Assembly (NCBI GenBank): GCA_035235625.1
Contig: CP141141.1
Coordinates: 20,643,968-20,707,967 of the forward strand
Direction of reading: 5' to 3'
Source of the DNA: Saururus chinensis
Lineage: Eukaryota; Streptophyta; Magnoliopsida; Piperales; Saururaceae
DNA: 64,000 bases
A model generated the notes under the pieces. That model had not been told where the DNA came from and made no database searches. It worked only from the letters and a program-made list of their open reading frames with translations. The translations under genes and the position numbers were made by a program. This document shows positions 1-11,268 of the stretch, piece by piece; the first letter of the stretch is position 1, and each line of letters opens with the position of its first letter.

Positions 1-1150
1 CGAGGCAATCATAACAATCACAACAAAACATATCCGCTTCCAATTGATAATCATTCAACTAATTGAATATACATAATAGAATTATAAACATACGGTCTAT
101 AATTCATATCATATCTCAACGATTAATCATTCGACAAATTGAATATGCGGAGATCATAAATCATAACTTGAAAGTAACTCTAATACATAACATAAAAGCG
201 TTATATAAATATGAAGTTAAAAAGAGAACCAAAGTCCATAATCGTACCTTAAGAAAGGAACCTCTACCTCGCTCTCTGTAGGAGTTTGAAGATGATGCGC
301 CAAACTCCACACACTTGGACATCTACTTTCAGGGCTTTTGAGGTCTCCAACAGTAAAAATAGCCCTACCATGATGTCTGGCATGCTCGATTTAGGTATGA
401 ATACCTCTTGAATGACACAAATCAAATTTAAAAAGGAGAGAAATGAAGTTTGAGGAGCATAAAAGAGAAAAGTAGAAAAACTGAAACCCCTCACGCCTAT
501 TTATAGGCAATGTGAGGTGGTTTGGAAATGTCATGTGTCACACTCATGATGCATGATGCAGGGCTGTGTGGCACTATGCGATGCGTGGACTGGGACCCTG
601 TGCACCGTGGGATGCCTGTATGGTGCGCTCCACTCGGGGCCATCCGACATGCATGATGCGCGTCCTACATGTCACGACGCACTGAAGAGCAACTCGGGCC
701 CACTCACAATGCACGTGGTTCTACCATAGGTTGTGGCTGGCATCAGTGTGGCTGACATCAACCTGACACAATAAATCTTATTTATTTATTTTAAAAAAAT
801 TTAAAAACTTTAAACATGTGTAACTTTCTCTCCTGGACTCCAATTCACGCATTCTTGGTATCATTGGGCTCATAGCGACACGTGCTATAAAACTAGAAAC
901 TACATGGGTAGGTTATCCCACACTTTTTAAGTGGGTCCCGTCCATGTAGTATGCTTCCCGAAGCCATAACTTTTGACCCCAATGTCCAATTTGTGCGGTT
1001 CAAGGCTTGTTACACCCATTTCTCTTAGCTCTAAGACACCCATACAAAATCCTACCAAATATCTGCCTCTAAATAATTTAAATTATTAATACCTTATAAA
1101 ATAGCTTTATTAGAGGTATATAATCATACCGACAATTCACAGTCGTTAAT
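1..1150 (-). mobile_element. Truncated large LTR, Tekay/Del-like Ty3/gypsy (cut by window start)
   Basis: No gene is seen. On the minus strand a TATA box (TATAAATA, complement of 498-505) is followed by a leader running towards position 1. The U3-like part at 830-1020 shares short phrases with the LTRs at 4300-4560 and, inverted, 15060-15290: 'ttggtatcattgggctc', a 'cccgaagccataac' block and the Tekay-style phrase near 'cacgcattcttgg'. GC-rich, palindrome-prone sequence lies at 540-760 just upstream of the TATA box. The canonical TGTAAC start is missing at the right edge: sequence similarity to a copia LTR begins at 1151, so this is a deletion junction. The Tekay/Del assignment is inferred from the family look, because no internal domains are present. 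Confidence 0.55.
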
Positions 1151-1587
1151 GTGCTCTTGGTCGTGGCTGCCCTTGAGAGGGTTTGAGCAACCGGCCCTTC
1201 TCTATTTTTGGAGCATGTTGGATAGTGTGCAAGGGATCATTGGTCTTTCCATGCAACAAGGCTAGTAGTGAACTTATTCATACTTCCATCAAAGAGGGAA
1301 CTTTGATCCCCTTTCTTGTATATTGATTGATTTGAGATAAAAGCAATGGGACAAGATTTACTTGTGGGTGTTTGGCCACGTCTTAAGGGCTCAGCTCCTA
1401 AAGGTCAATTAATCTTAACCTTGCTATGATTAGTGTTAATCTTGATTTTTTTAAATTGAGTTATTGCTTTTATGCTTGATATTGTTTGATTGCATACGAT
1501 TTGCTTGTATGAAACATGAAAAAGTAATTTTTGCACTTCCAGACACTCTAGACTCACCAAGAGGCTTTTGTTGCTGCCACATTACAA
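1151..1587 (+). repeat. 5' LTR remnant of the copia element
   Basis: This matches the end of the 3' LTR (about 8249-8691). Shared blocks include the 'gtgctcttgg' start, 'cttattcatacttccat', 'aactttgatcccctttg/c' and 'tcac(c/t)aagaggctt'. The 3' copy holds an extra roughly 90 bp around 8300-8400 that is shortened here. About 600 bp of U3, including the TATA region seen at 7800-7860, is missing, so the promoter of the 5' LTR is gone. The exact LTR end is uncertain because the last bases differ between the two copies. Confidence 0.75.
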
Positions 1588-1599
1588 TGGTATCAGAGC
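1588..1599 (+). other. Primer-binding site (initiator tRNA-Met)
   Basis: TGGTATCAGAGC is complementary to the 3' end of plant initiator tRNA-Met, the usual minus-strand primer of copia elements. It follows the LTR end by a few bases and confirms the plus-strand orientation. Confidence 0.9.
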
Positions 1600-2858
1600 C
1601 CTGGTTGGTGGAGAGAGTGCTGAAAATTATGATTTTGCCCCTTGCTACACCTAGGTAGGCTGCAAGTAGGGCTAACCTTTCTCCCTCCACACGATTGTAA
1701 TTGAAATTATTTTTGAATAGGATTTTTATTTACTGTCTTTAGTAGGCCTCAGCCAAATTTGGGTAAGATCTGATCTAGGGAAGCATGCCAAATGTTGTCC
1801 CCAAAATCAAGGGTATTTTGGTCAATTTGGACCAAATTTGCCCAAGTCCAAATTGATTTTTTTACAGTATTTTTATTGGTTTCATTAGGATCTTAATTGG
1901 ATGGAATTAAATTTCATTATGTGATTTGAGATTGTAGAATTATTCTATAATTATATTTTGCCCAAAAAGGGACGTGTTTTGTAAAAATTAGACTTGAGGG
2001 GCATTGTGGTAAGTTAACCCTTATGGATTCAATTTTGAGGCTTACTTGTTTGTTTTTGAAAAGTGTTTGCATGCCTACTCTTATAATTGTGATGTGATTG
2101 ATGCATGTTTGAAATTGCACAATTGTTGTATGTGAATTTTATGCTTAACTAACCCATCGACAGTTTAGTAAATTTACACACTTCATGATTTTGATTTATG
2201 GAGTATATATTGTTATAATTTGTAAAGTTCACTTTTTTATATTGCTTGTTTGACTTAGTAAGTATTGATATATTACTTACTTGATTGTTTGAGTGAGAAT
2301 AAAAGCTATATAACTGTGCACAAGGGCAAAATAGTAAATTCACCTTGTTGGCACCCACACACACACCGTGATTTCTATTGAGAGTGAACTTGCTTGATGT
2401 TGTGATTGTATTTAGAGTCCTACTCCTTGAATATTGTTCTAATTAGTGTGCAATATATTTTTTATTTGCCTACTTATTGCCTTATTTAAAATATGTAATT
2501 GTAGATATACCTTCTCATTGTGTCATGGCATCCCGTATGGTTGCAATTTTGTTGAGTAAGAGGAAGAAACTCAACTCCACCTACTACCTCACTTAGAAGA
2601 GGAGAATGAGGCACATTCTCTTCCTAGATAACCTGGCCCATGTCTTGACCCAGGGGGTGGACTTGCCTACTGACTCCTCCATGCTAAGAAAAGGGCTTAT
2701 GAAAAGTTCAAGGAGGAAGATGCCAAGTGGAGGACCACCATCCTCACCTTCATGGAGCCCAACATCAAAATACTTTTCAGAAAGTAAAAGACTGCCAAGG
2801 AAATGATGGAGGTAGTGAAGCGCCTGAACTTTTTAAATCATTTTAAAGGTCAAAGTGC

Positions 2859-4662
2859 TGACAATTCGTAATTATAAGCGAGCCAAGATAAACCGTGCAT
2901 AGAAGAGTAACTTTTCATTAATTTACATAATTACCAAAAACTTTACAAAAGAAGGCCTATTGTGCCTTAACAAAATCAAAGTCGCGCACATCCAAAATTA
3001 ATACATAACAAAATAACGTGATAAAGTAAATAAAAAACGTAGATCTTTCGAAGTCTACGTGCAATCTTCAATAATATCATCTTCTTCGGTCAGACCTACA
3101 ACGTCTAGGGGTGTTTGAGTATAATTATACTTAGTAGATAGAGTTAAATTCTATTACCATGCTAAAACATAAAGCATAAATAAATATCTCATACTAACTT
3201 ACATTCAAAAGTCGACTTAAAATAATATTATTGACTAACCGAATCCAACACACTTCTTATATGAAAAGTTAGACAAAATAGTTCTCTGCATAATCCGGTA
3301 AACTCGGATAATTCGTTCGTAGCCAGAATCTGATAAATAATTTAAAATCGGATAAAACATCATTCACAGAATGTTGTCGATACCGGAGTGACATACACCC
3401 ATGCTCGTCGGGCAACGGGATTAGAATGAAGAAGATCTTCCCACAATATCCAACTTCATGGGCGTCGTATGCCATAATAGGCGGTACTTAGGAGTCATAA
3501 CTCCAATAACTTTTGGGCTTTATACCAAATAGCTACCTTTCAAATCCGGTCAAATCATTCGTAAATGTAATTCAAGTATTAATAATATTTTAAGGTATTA
3601 CGATAAAATTCATATTAGAGGTGTACGATATGCTATTATCTTAGCGTTCACTCGACCCATAATAAACATCATCCTTTTTCAAAATAATATTTTATTTAAG
3701 AGATGAATAAATTACTAAATAGAACGTCTAGTTGTAGCACGAAATTAGAGCTTAAAACCACTTGCACTTGTGAAGCCTTCACTCGTAGTCGGCTTAAATG
3801 CGATGAGCGGCACCTCTCCTTGCACTGAGAGAATCTCCTTGTTGGGCCCGAGTCAGGTGGGCAGAACCTCCCCTAGCACTGGGATAGTTTCCTCATCCGG
3901 CCCGAGAGTGGCAGACAGGGCCTCCTCTTACCTTGGGTCGTTCCCACCTTTTAGAGAGGCTAACTCAAAAAATGGTCCCTCTCACAACATTGGGCACCCT
4001 CAAATTAGGTAGGATAGGTTTTTAAACGGGCAAAAATAAGAGAGAAATAGTGAATAAATGCGTGTTTTAGCCTTACAAACGCACGTTACACAAAAGGAAG
4101 GATATGATAAAGGGGTGGGACAAGTTGGACCTCCCCATTCCTCTCCCTTTTATAGGCGAAAAAGGCCTCTGGATGCGCAACACGTGTCGCGCATCCAGAG
4201 GCCAAAAATCAATGCCGCATTGCGGCAGTTGAATTGCCGCAATGCGGCACATTACCCTGCCGCAATGCGGTAAGGTGTTTTTTAATATAAAATAAAATTC
4301 AAAACTTAAAATGGGCGTATCTCCTTACGAACTCAGAATCATGTGTTCTTAGTACCGTTGGACTCGTATCAATGAGCCCTTCAAAACAAGACCACACATG
4401 GGTATGTTTACTCACTAAAAGAAAGTAGGCTCCATCTATGACATGTTTCCCGAGGCCATAGCCTACTATTTTGTTGTCCGTTTGACACATTCTTGGGCTC
4501 GATACATTTGTCTCTTCGAGCCCTATCAAATATCTTAAGGCTCCTCCAAATGAATCAAGCTCAAAATAATCTAATTTTAAGAAAAACTATTACTGGGCCT
4601 TAGAACTCGCTAATGGGCCCAAACGTTTAAATTTTAAAATGTTGAAATTTTGTGGCATTACA
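2859..4662 (-). mobile_element. Solo LTR-like insert in copia gag (Tekay/Del-like)
   Basis: A block of 1,804 bp interrupts gag. Read on the minus strand it starts TGTAATGCC (complement of 4654-4662) and ends TCA at 2859, so it has TG...CA ends. A minus-strand TATA box (TATAAAAG, complement of 4147-4154) sits about 510 bp in. The U3 resembles the LTRs at 830-1020 and 15060-15290 ('cttagtaccgttggactcgt', 'tcccgaggccata'). Three related roughly 55-bp repeats with 'cctcc..cactg' lie at 3800-3940. No target duplication is evident (agtgc on the left, ggtag on the right), so one end may be trimmed. Identification as a solo LTR is an inference. Confidence 0.6.
4164..4272. repeat. Cluster of four GC-rich palindromes beside an LTR TATA box
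   Basis: A perfect 15-bp inverted repeat (4164-4178 and 4189-4203) encloses a 10-nt loop that itself contains CACGTG. It is followed by three 15-mer near-palindromes of the type TGCCGCAATGCGGCA at 4213-4227, 4235-4249 and 4258-4272. On the transcribed (minus) strand they lie immediately upstream of the TATA box, where promoter elements are expected. Confidence 0.85.
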
Positions 4663-5301
4663 GGTAGTGGTCAGGCAGTATAGTGAGCACAGAGAGGCAC
4701 ACATCGGGATGTTGCAGACAACCTATCAGAACATGCGCATGAGGTAAGGGGATAAAGTGCTTAAGCACATTAACTCCATGCCCATCATTGCCATTGACCT
4801 GGAGAATCATGAGAACCTCATTGATGAGGGTATCCAAGTGTCTACTCTTCTGAATAGCCTCCCTAAGTCTTGGGAGAGTGTGGTTGTTATATTAAATATA
4901 TCTAATAAAAAACTCACATGGGATGACCGCACTGCCAAGCTTGGCTTGGAGCAAGAGAGGAGGAACTGTGTGAGTGCCTAGAATGCATCTTACAACCTTG
5001 CCTATCATGGTAGATCTAAGAGAGGTGGAGGAGGTGATAGTCATGGACCAAGAGGGACTTTAAGAAAAGGGGCAAGAAATCCCAAAGTGGTGGAAAAGGT
5101 AACAATGACAACAAACCCAAGGGAACTTGTTTTAAATGTACCTAGATGGGTCACTATAAGAACAACTGCCCTAATGGGGATCAAGGAGCAAGTAGCAAGG
5201 TAAATCATAAAAGAAGGGATATATTCTACATAACTTAAGATGCTTTAATTGTTGATTTCAATGGGAAGAGCTAGTGGCTGAACTTTGCAGCCATTAAGCA
5301 T

Positions 5302-5764
5302 ATGGCCATGATTAGGGGTGACAAGATGACTGATGAGACAGGGCAATACAAGATCTATATGAGGAATAACACTTTATGTGATGTGACTATCACATGCACC
5401 TATAAGATCCTTCTTCCTCAGGGGATGAACTTGATGCTCACAAATGTCCTCCCCCTACCATCAGGAAGAACCTTATCTCAATTCACCTCTTCACAAAGCA
5501 ATTTTAGACTAGGTTCAAGAGATTGAAGACAACTATTGGCAAGGATAATAAGATTTTGTTTAGTATTTCCTTCTATGATGGGTTATTTAAGTTGTATGTA
5601 GCTTATGATTCTTCTTTTAATAATGCAATAACTAAGTTTGATTATTTGGTTTATTTATTTGATTATGATTCATTGATGTGGCACTTAGGGCTTTGTCATG
5701 TGCATGTTAACAAATTACACATAATGTCCAACATCGAACTCCTCCCTAGGTTATCTAGGGATGT

Positions 5765-5841
<77 letters not shown>

Positions 5842-7600
5842 GATTGCTTGTCATGCAAGATAAGTAAGCAGCCCTTCCCAAAGGGTAAGCATGCCACATA
5901 CCTTATAGAGGTTGTTCACTCAGACATAGGTGGGCCTATGAATGTACAAACTCATAAAAGGATGGTGTACATTAGTACCTTCATAGATAATTACTCTAAG
6001 TTTAGTCATATGTACCTCCTAAAGCGGAAGTCTAAAGCCTTTGAGAAATTCAAAGAATTCATGGCTAAAGTAGAAACTCAATTAGGTCGGTTGATTAAAG
6101 TACTAAGAACAGACAGAGGTGGGTAATACACCTCTGATGAGTTTAAGCACTATTTCACTAACCTAGGAATAATACACCAATACACCTTGCCCTATACTCC
6201 TTAGAAAAATAGAGTTGGTGAAGGGAGAAACATAATACTTCTAGACAAGGTCAAATCCATATTAAACAACTTAGAACTAGGAACAAACTTTTTGGGTGAG
6301 GCAATAGACACCAATGTGCATGCACTTAATTGTGTACCCACTAAGGTTGTCACCAGGATACCCTATGAATTATGGATAGGCAGATATCTCAACTTAGGTG
6401 ATCTTAGAGTGTAGGAGTCCAAGGCACATGTAAAAGTGTTTGTCCAACAGAGAAATAAATTGGGCCCTAAGACAATAAAGTGTAACTTTATAAAGTACAA
6501 TGAACGCTCTAAGGGGTACAAGTTTATAATACACCATTCTAATGGGATAGTGGGATTCATTGAATCTAGGGATGCTAATTTTCTAGAAGAAGACCTAGAC
6601 CCAAAAATTCATAGTAAGAGAGTTAGATTATTTGAAGTAGAGAAAGAGCAAGACTCTACTACTTCTACTAAGGTGGTTATAGGATCTAAACCTAGGTGAG
6701 AGATAGAAGACTCTCAACCTTGTTGTAGGACTTCTATTCCATGTTAGGAGAGGATGAAGTAACCATAGATGAACCCTTGTCTTATGATCCTTTGACCTAT
6801 GAGCAGACAATGGATACTCCATATTCCAAGGAATGACCTACAATTATTTGAGAGAAAATAGATTCCATTATGAAGAACTATGTCTTGGAAGCTGTTGACT
6901 TACCCAGTGAAAGAAGGCCTATTGGCTGTAAGTGGATCTTTAAGAAGGCCTATTTAGCTTCATGTATGCTATGACCTATACTTGACCTAATCTTAGCTTC
7001 GTTGTATACTTGTTGAGTAGATACTAAGCTGATCCAGGTATACAACACTGGCAAGCTGTTAAGCGGGTGTTCGGGTACCTATTGGGCACTAAGAGTATGA
7101 ATCTCACCTATCAGGCCGAGGGTCTGTCATTTGTTGGGTATAATGATTCTAACTATCCTGGAGACCCAAATGATAGGAAATCCACTACTTGTTATGTCTT
7201 CATGTTTGGAAGTGGAACCATAGTATAGGCCAGTAAGAAGCAAAAGAGTGTTGCTAAGTCCACTATGGAAGCTGAGTTTTATGCATGCACTTTAAGTCTC
7301 AGAAGTAGTGAAGATTAAAGAATTTCTAACTAGGCTAGAGGTAGAAGATTGATCTGATTCTCCCGCCCAAATGTATTGCGATGATCTAGCCACTATATCG
7401 ACAATGAGGAATTGGAGATCAATACCAAGGGTAAGAACATTGAGGTGAATTACAACTTTATCTTTGACATGCTACAAAAAGGAAAGTTGACAGTTAGTCA
7501 TCTTCCTGCATCTGAGATGTTGGCGGATCTGTTAACTAAGACCTTACCTACAAATCTGTTTGTACAACATGCTCATAATCCATGGTTGCTACATGACTAG
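5302..7600 (+). pseudogene. Copia pol remnant: integrase, trace of RT, RNase H
   Basis: In order: a gag-pre-integrase zinc region ('WHLGL', then after the TG run 'CLSCKISKQPF'); an integrase core with the first Asp in 'VHSDIGGP', the second in 'RTDRGG' (then a stop) and a Glu in 'NRVGEG'; and the C-terminal 'SKAHVKVF' region (6420-6450). Only the edge of reverse transcriptase survives ('GCKWIFKK', about 6910-6950); the catalytic YVDD block is missing. RNase H resumes at about 7030 ('HWQAVKRVFGYLLGT', 'MEAEFYA') and ends 'SEMLADLLTK'. Many stops and shifts are present. Confidence 0.85.
5768..5839. repeat. (TG)36 microsatellite inside copia integrase
   Basis: Thirty-six uninterrupted TG units lie between the His and Cys parts of the integrase zinc finger. 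The unit keeps an open frame as Cys-Val repeats on one strand and Thr-His on the other, which explains two low-complexity open frames here. Confidence 0.98.
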
Positions 7601-7650
7601 ACGTCAGTTTCTATTGAACCGATATGAGCACTTCATACACAAGTGGGAGA

Positions 7651-8691
7651 TGTTGGACACGGTTAAGGGCTTAGCCCATATTGGTCAAGTGACCGGCTAG
7701 GGTGAACCGGTCAGGTTCTAGGGTTCTAGGTATATGGGGTTGGACCCACGACCTTGTACATGTGTCACCATGGTTTGGTGGGCCCGAGTCACACATAGAC
7801 AAATCACTATATATATATACATATATATATAAATACATACATACATACATACATACATATTAGTTGTATATTAGGGGTGCACGTATTGATAGATCATGTG
7901 GGCCTCAAATGAGTGTGTGACCCGCTTAAACATTTTAGGGGTTGACCTTCCCTGAGCATGGTCATGAGGGATGTGCATGGCCTCCATGGGTTCATGGACT
8001 CATGCCACTCATTAATATGACATCACAAGGAAAGCCCGCCCGGAAGAGTTATGTTGGGCCTTAAGCCTGAGCCCAACTTAAGAGAGGACGCCCTAATGTA
8101 AAAGGGGGGCTTCTAGCCCCCTCTCCCCACTCTCTCATGTCCTCCATTTCTCTCACAGCTGCCCGGTCTCCCTTGTGACGTGAAGGAGAGAAAGGCTCTC
8201 CTCTCTCTCTCTCTCTCTCTGTCTTGGTGATCCTCTCTAGCCCTCTTGTGCTCTTGGCGGGGGCTCCCCTTGAGAGAGTTTGAGCCACTGGCCTTGCCTC
8301 CTCTTCCACTCTCACGTGGTGACCTTGAGAGGCCATCTTTCTCTTCTTGGAGTGTGTTGGACAGCATGCAAGTAGATCATTGGTCATGTGGAGAGAAAAT
8401 CTAAGGGTGTTCTCTTTCTTTCCATGCAGCAAGGTTAGTGGTGATCTTATTCATACTTCCATGGAAGAGGTAACTTTGATCCCCTTTGTATATTGACTGA
8501 TTTGAGATAAAGCAAAGGGACGTGATTTGCTTGTAGGTGTTTGGTCACATCTAAATCTTAACCTTGTTGTGATTAGAGATCTAATGCTTATATGCTTGTT
8601 ATTGTTTCATTGCATGTGATTTTATTGTGAGAGACATAAAAAAGTGACTTTTTGCACCTCCACATGCTAGTCTCACTAAGAGGCTTCCGCA
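7651..8691 (+). repeat. 3' LTR of the copia element
   Basis: It begins TGTTGG directly after the polypurine tract and ends near CGCA at 8691. An AT-rich TATA-like and CATA microsatellite stretch lies at 7805-7860, and a CT run at 8193-8220 in the probable leader. Its last roughly 440 bp match the 5' remnant. The AG/CT-rich minus-strand open frames here are low-complexity shadows. Confidence 0.8.
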
Positions 8692-9618
8692 GTTTGATGA
8701 TATGTATTATGGAAAATGACATAACCTAAAATTTTCTCTTACAAATACTTTAAAAAAGGTATGTACACACTATAACTCCAATGTTTGAAAAATAATATTT
8801 TAAAATCTTAGGTTATGACACCCTAACTAGTAAGTACATGATAAAAAACTCTGTAATCATAACATAAGCGAATAACTAATGAAGTAGGTGGAGCCGATAG
8901 GTGGGGACGCAAACCTTAATTCAAGAAAAAACATTTTCTCATTGGTATATCTAATATACTTTAATATTTAAAAAAAGTCAGCCATGACAGCTCTATAGCT
9001 CTGGCCGTCTGATCATAGCTAGAGTTGGAGAGCTCTGACATTCGCATAATATTTTCTCTCACTTTGTTTCTTTGAACTTTTTTTTGTTCACCTAAAAAAC
9101 ACAAAAAAATCATCTTTTTCATTGTATCAATCTATGTTATTAGAATATGTTAGTATGTGCCTCAGCTAACATGGGTTATTTAGTGTAGGCGGAGGCACCA
9201 TGAGGGAACGGTTTTTATGCTCTTCTCTTATAGTGAGTCTTAAGAACCATTGATATTTCATATTGATGGTGTCTACACTTACACATATTAGTGTAAGTAA
9301 TACTGATGCTAATATGTACTATCGTGTATGCTATTGATCTTGTGGATAAACCACTCTTATGCATAATTTACAGTTGGCTCATTGTTTGTGAAGAACATGG
9401 AAAACTATTCCTACCAACTAGCCATCAATTTTCAATTTAGAAGTATATGTTGATAGGGATAAGTAGGTTTGAATCACTCAACCTTCCCCAATATTAATAT
9501 TGGGTTGTCGGATCTCGATGAAAGCTAGGGCATATTATCCTTTTCTATATTATTATAAATACTGTGTTTATTTAAGCGGACCTGATTCGTTTGATAAACA
9601 CGCATGACTTTTTATTTT
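8692..9618. other. Unassigned flank between the copia element and the MULE
   Basis: AT-rich sequence with no recognisable domain, repeat boundary or RNA gene. The 9 bp at its right edge (TTTTATTTT, 9610-9618) are the left copy of the MULE target duplication. Confidence 0.6.
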
Positions 9619-10135
9619 GAGGAATTGACCAAAGTAGACTCCTACTTTGGTCAATTAAGCAAAATGTGAGCAAGTTTCTACTTTTTACCAAAGTAGACTT
9701 GCTCACGTGAGAACTTGTACACGTGGGAGCATTTTTGACTGAAATACCCTCCCCAAAGTATACTTCCCGCTTCTTGGTGTCTACTCCCGCTCGGTCGTGT
9801 CTCCTTGCCGTCGGTTGCAACTGTTCATCTCTGTCACCAGCATCACCTCTCGGAGAGCATCATATTTGCCATTTCCGACTTCATCTTTTCGTTCGTTTCT
9901 CCCTCGACGAAGAGTTTTTAGTCGTCTTGGCCGCATTCCCCTCCGGAGCCGTCATTCGCCCTCGCCTTCACTAACCTTACTGCCCTAATCTCGCCATCGG
10001 CCATCTTGCCGTCGCCCTCACCGCTCTCACTACCCTCATCTTGGACTCCGCCATCTTCCCCTCACCCTTACTGCCCTCGTTTCAGCGTCGCCCACGCTTG
10101 CAGTGCGATATCTCGGCCTCGCCCTCATCTGAAGG
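9619..10135 (+). repeat. Left MULE terminal inverted repeat with 5'-UTR exon
   Basis: The outermost roughly 165 bp are near-identical to the inverted right end. Weaker inverted similarity (clusters of 'gccctcacc/gcctcgccctc') continues to a shared exon edge CATCTGAAG|GTATG at 10135, which mirrors the right end at 22390. The tip holds a perfect 15-bp hairpin (9623-9637 and 9642-9656, 4-nt spacer). The region should contain the promoter and untranslated first exon of the left gene. Confidence 0.8.
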
Positions 10136-11263
10136 TATGATTTTTCTTATAAATTTGCTATTTTTTCTAATTTTAGTCATTGGATTTTGCTTGCATTTCC
10201 CATACGTAAGTGGTTAACAAATTTCCTCGAACAAAACTAGTTACAAATTGCTTGTTGTGATTAGTTCGTAATGATTAAATTTTATTTTTTTGTTAGTAAG
10301 CATCAATTAGTCTCAAATTGACCACTCTGAAGAAATTCTGTTACATGTTACTATGAAACTGCGAACTGAATAACTACAAAACTGGACAAATGTAAATTTA
10401 CTATAAATATACATGGTTAAATAAAATTAAATAGAACTGAAATTTAAATAAAATGAAATTAAATTTCATGGTTATTTGACATAAATATGTGTATAAGTGG
10501 AAAAGCATGAAACACAATAATTGGAAAACTATAAATCTGGAAAACTATACAACTGGATCATTGAATAATAAATAAAAAACATTGTCGTTATTTTATTTGA
10601 ACATTGTCTTTATTATTAAAATTTTGATTATACAATATTTTTATATTCCATTTTCATCTAACATATTTGTATAGGAAATATGTCTAAGTCTGCCGAAAAC
10701 TATAAAACTGGAAAACTATAATATCAGAAAACTATAACACTGGAAAAGTATAAAACTGGAAAACTATAAAACTGGATCATTAGATAATAAATAAAAAACA
10801 TTCTCTTTATTTTATTTGAACAGTCTTGATTTACAATATTTTTATATTTCCTTTTCATCTAAGTATAGGAAGTATGTCTAAGTCTGCTGAAAACTATAAA
10901 ATTGGAAAACGGGAAAACTAGAAAACTATAAAACTGGAACATTGGATAATAAATAAAAAACTGTCTCTTTATTTTATTTGAACATTCTTGATTATACAAT
11001 ATTTTTATATTTCCTTTTCATCTAACAAATATAGGAAGTATGTCTAAGTCTACTGAAAACTATAAAACTGGAAAACTGAAAAACTGGAAAACTGGAAAAA
11101 TGGAAAACTGGAAAATAGGAAAACTGGAAAACGAGAAAACTAGAAAACTATAAAACTGGATCATTTATCATAAATAAAAAACATTCTCTTTATTAATATC
11201 TTGATTATACAATATTTTTATATTCCCTTTTTCATTGATTTTTAATCTAACATATTTGTATAG
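10136..11263 (+). repeat. Putative 5'-UTR intron with tandem acceptor/ATG units and AAACTGG minisatellite
   Basis: This runs from the donor GTATG at 10136 to the acceptor TATAG at 11263. It contains three extra copies of a unit 'ATAGGAARTATGTCTAAGTC' at about 10660-10700, 10860-10885 and 11028-11052, each a splice acceptor plus ATG like the real one at 11258-11275. Each extra ATG opens a 14-codon frame (MSKSAENYKTGKL then stop, or close to it). Between them are many copies of a 7-13 bp motif around 'aaaactataaaactgg'. The same motif, inverted, occupies 21780-22130 near the right end. Confidence 0.7.
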
Positions 11264-11268
11264 GAAAT

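Larger units (their letters stand above)
2521..5260 (+). pseudogene. Copia gag remnant, split by an LTR insert
   Basis: The first part (2521-2858) reads as a weak gag N-terminus with stops. After the insert, the frame from 4757 encodes a typical copia gag helical region: 'NSLPKSWE' follows 'STLL', and 'LTWDD' comes later. A nucleic-acid-binding zinc knuckle is readable at about 5110-5175 (C-x2-C-x4-H-x4-C), with a TAG between the second Cys and the Gly. Gag coats the RNA genome in cytoplasmic particles. Several stops make this non-functional. Confidence 0.75.
1151..8691 (+). mobile_element. Decayed Ty1/copia retrotransposon
   Basis: A 5' LTR remnant (1151 to about 1583) is followed by a primer-binding site, then gag, integrase, a scrap of reverse transcriptase, RNase H, a polypurine tract (AAGTGGGAGA, 7641-7650) and a 3' LTR starting TGTTGG at 7651. 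The order integrase before reverse transcriptase is the Ty1/copia order. The element is broken many times: the 5' LTR lacks its U3, a 1.8-kb LTR-like insert sits in gag, most of reverse transcriptase is deleted near 6950-7020, and stops occur in every domain. It cannot transpose on its own. Confidence 0.85.

Noticed and set aside
2859-4662. Claim of a target duplication around the LTR-like insert
   Set aside because: The 5-mers on the two sides (agtgc and ggtag) do not match; the boundaries may be trimmed.
5696-5899. Minus-strand poly-(Thr-His) and plus-strand poly-(Cys-Val) proteins
   Set aside because: Products of the (TG)36 microsatellite inside a dead copia pol gene.
8061-8432. Minus-strand 123-codon basic protein
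   Set aside because: It lies in the leader part of the copia 3' LTR and is driven by CT/GA bias.
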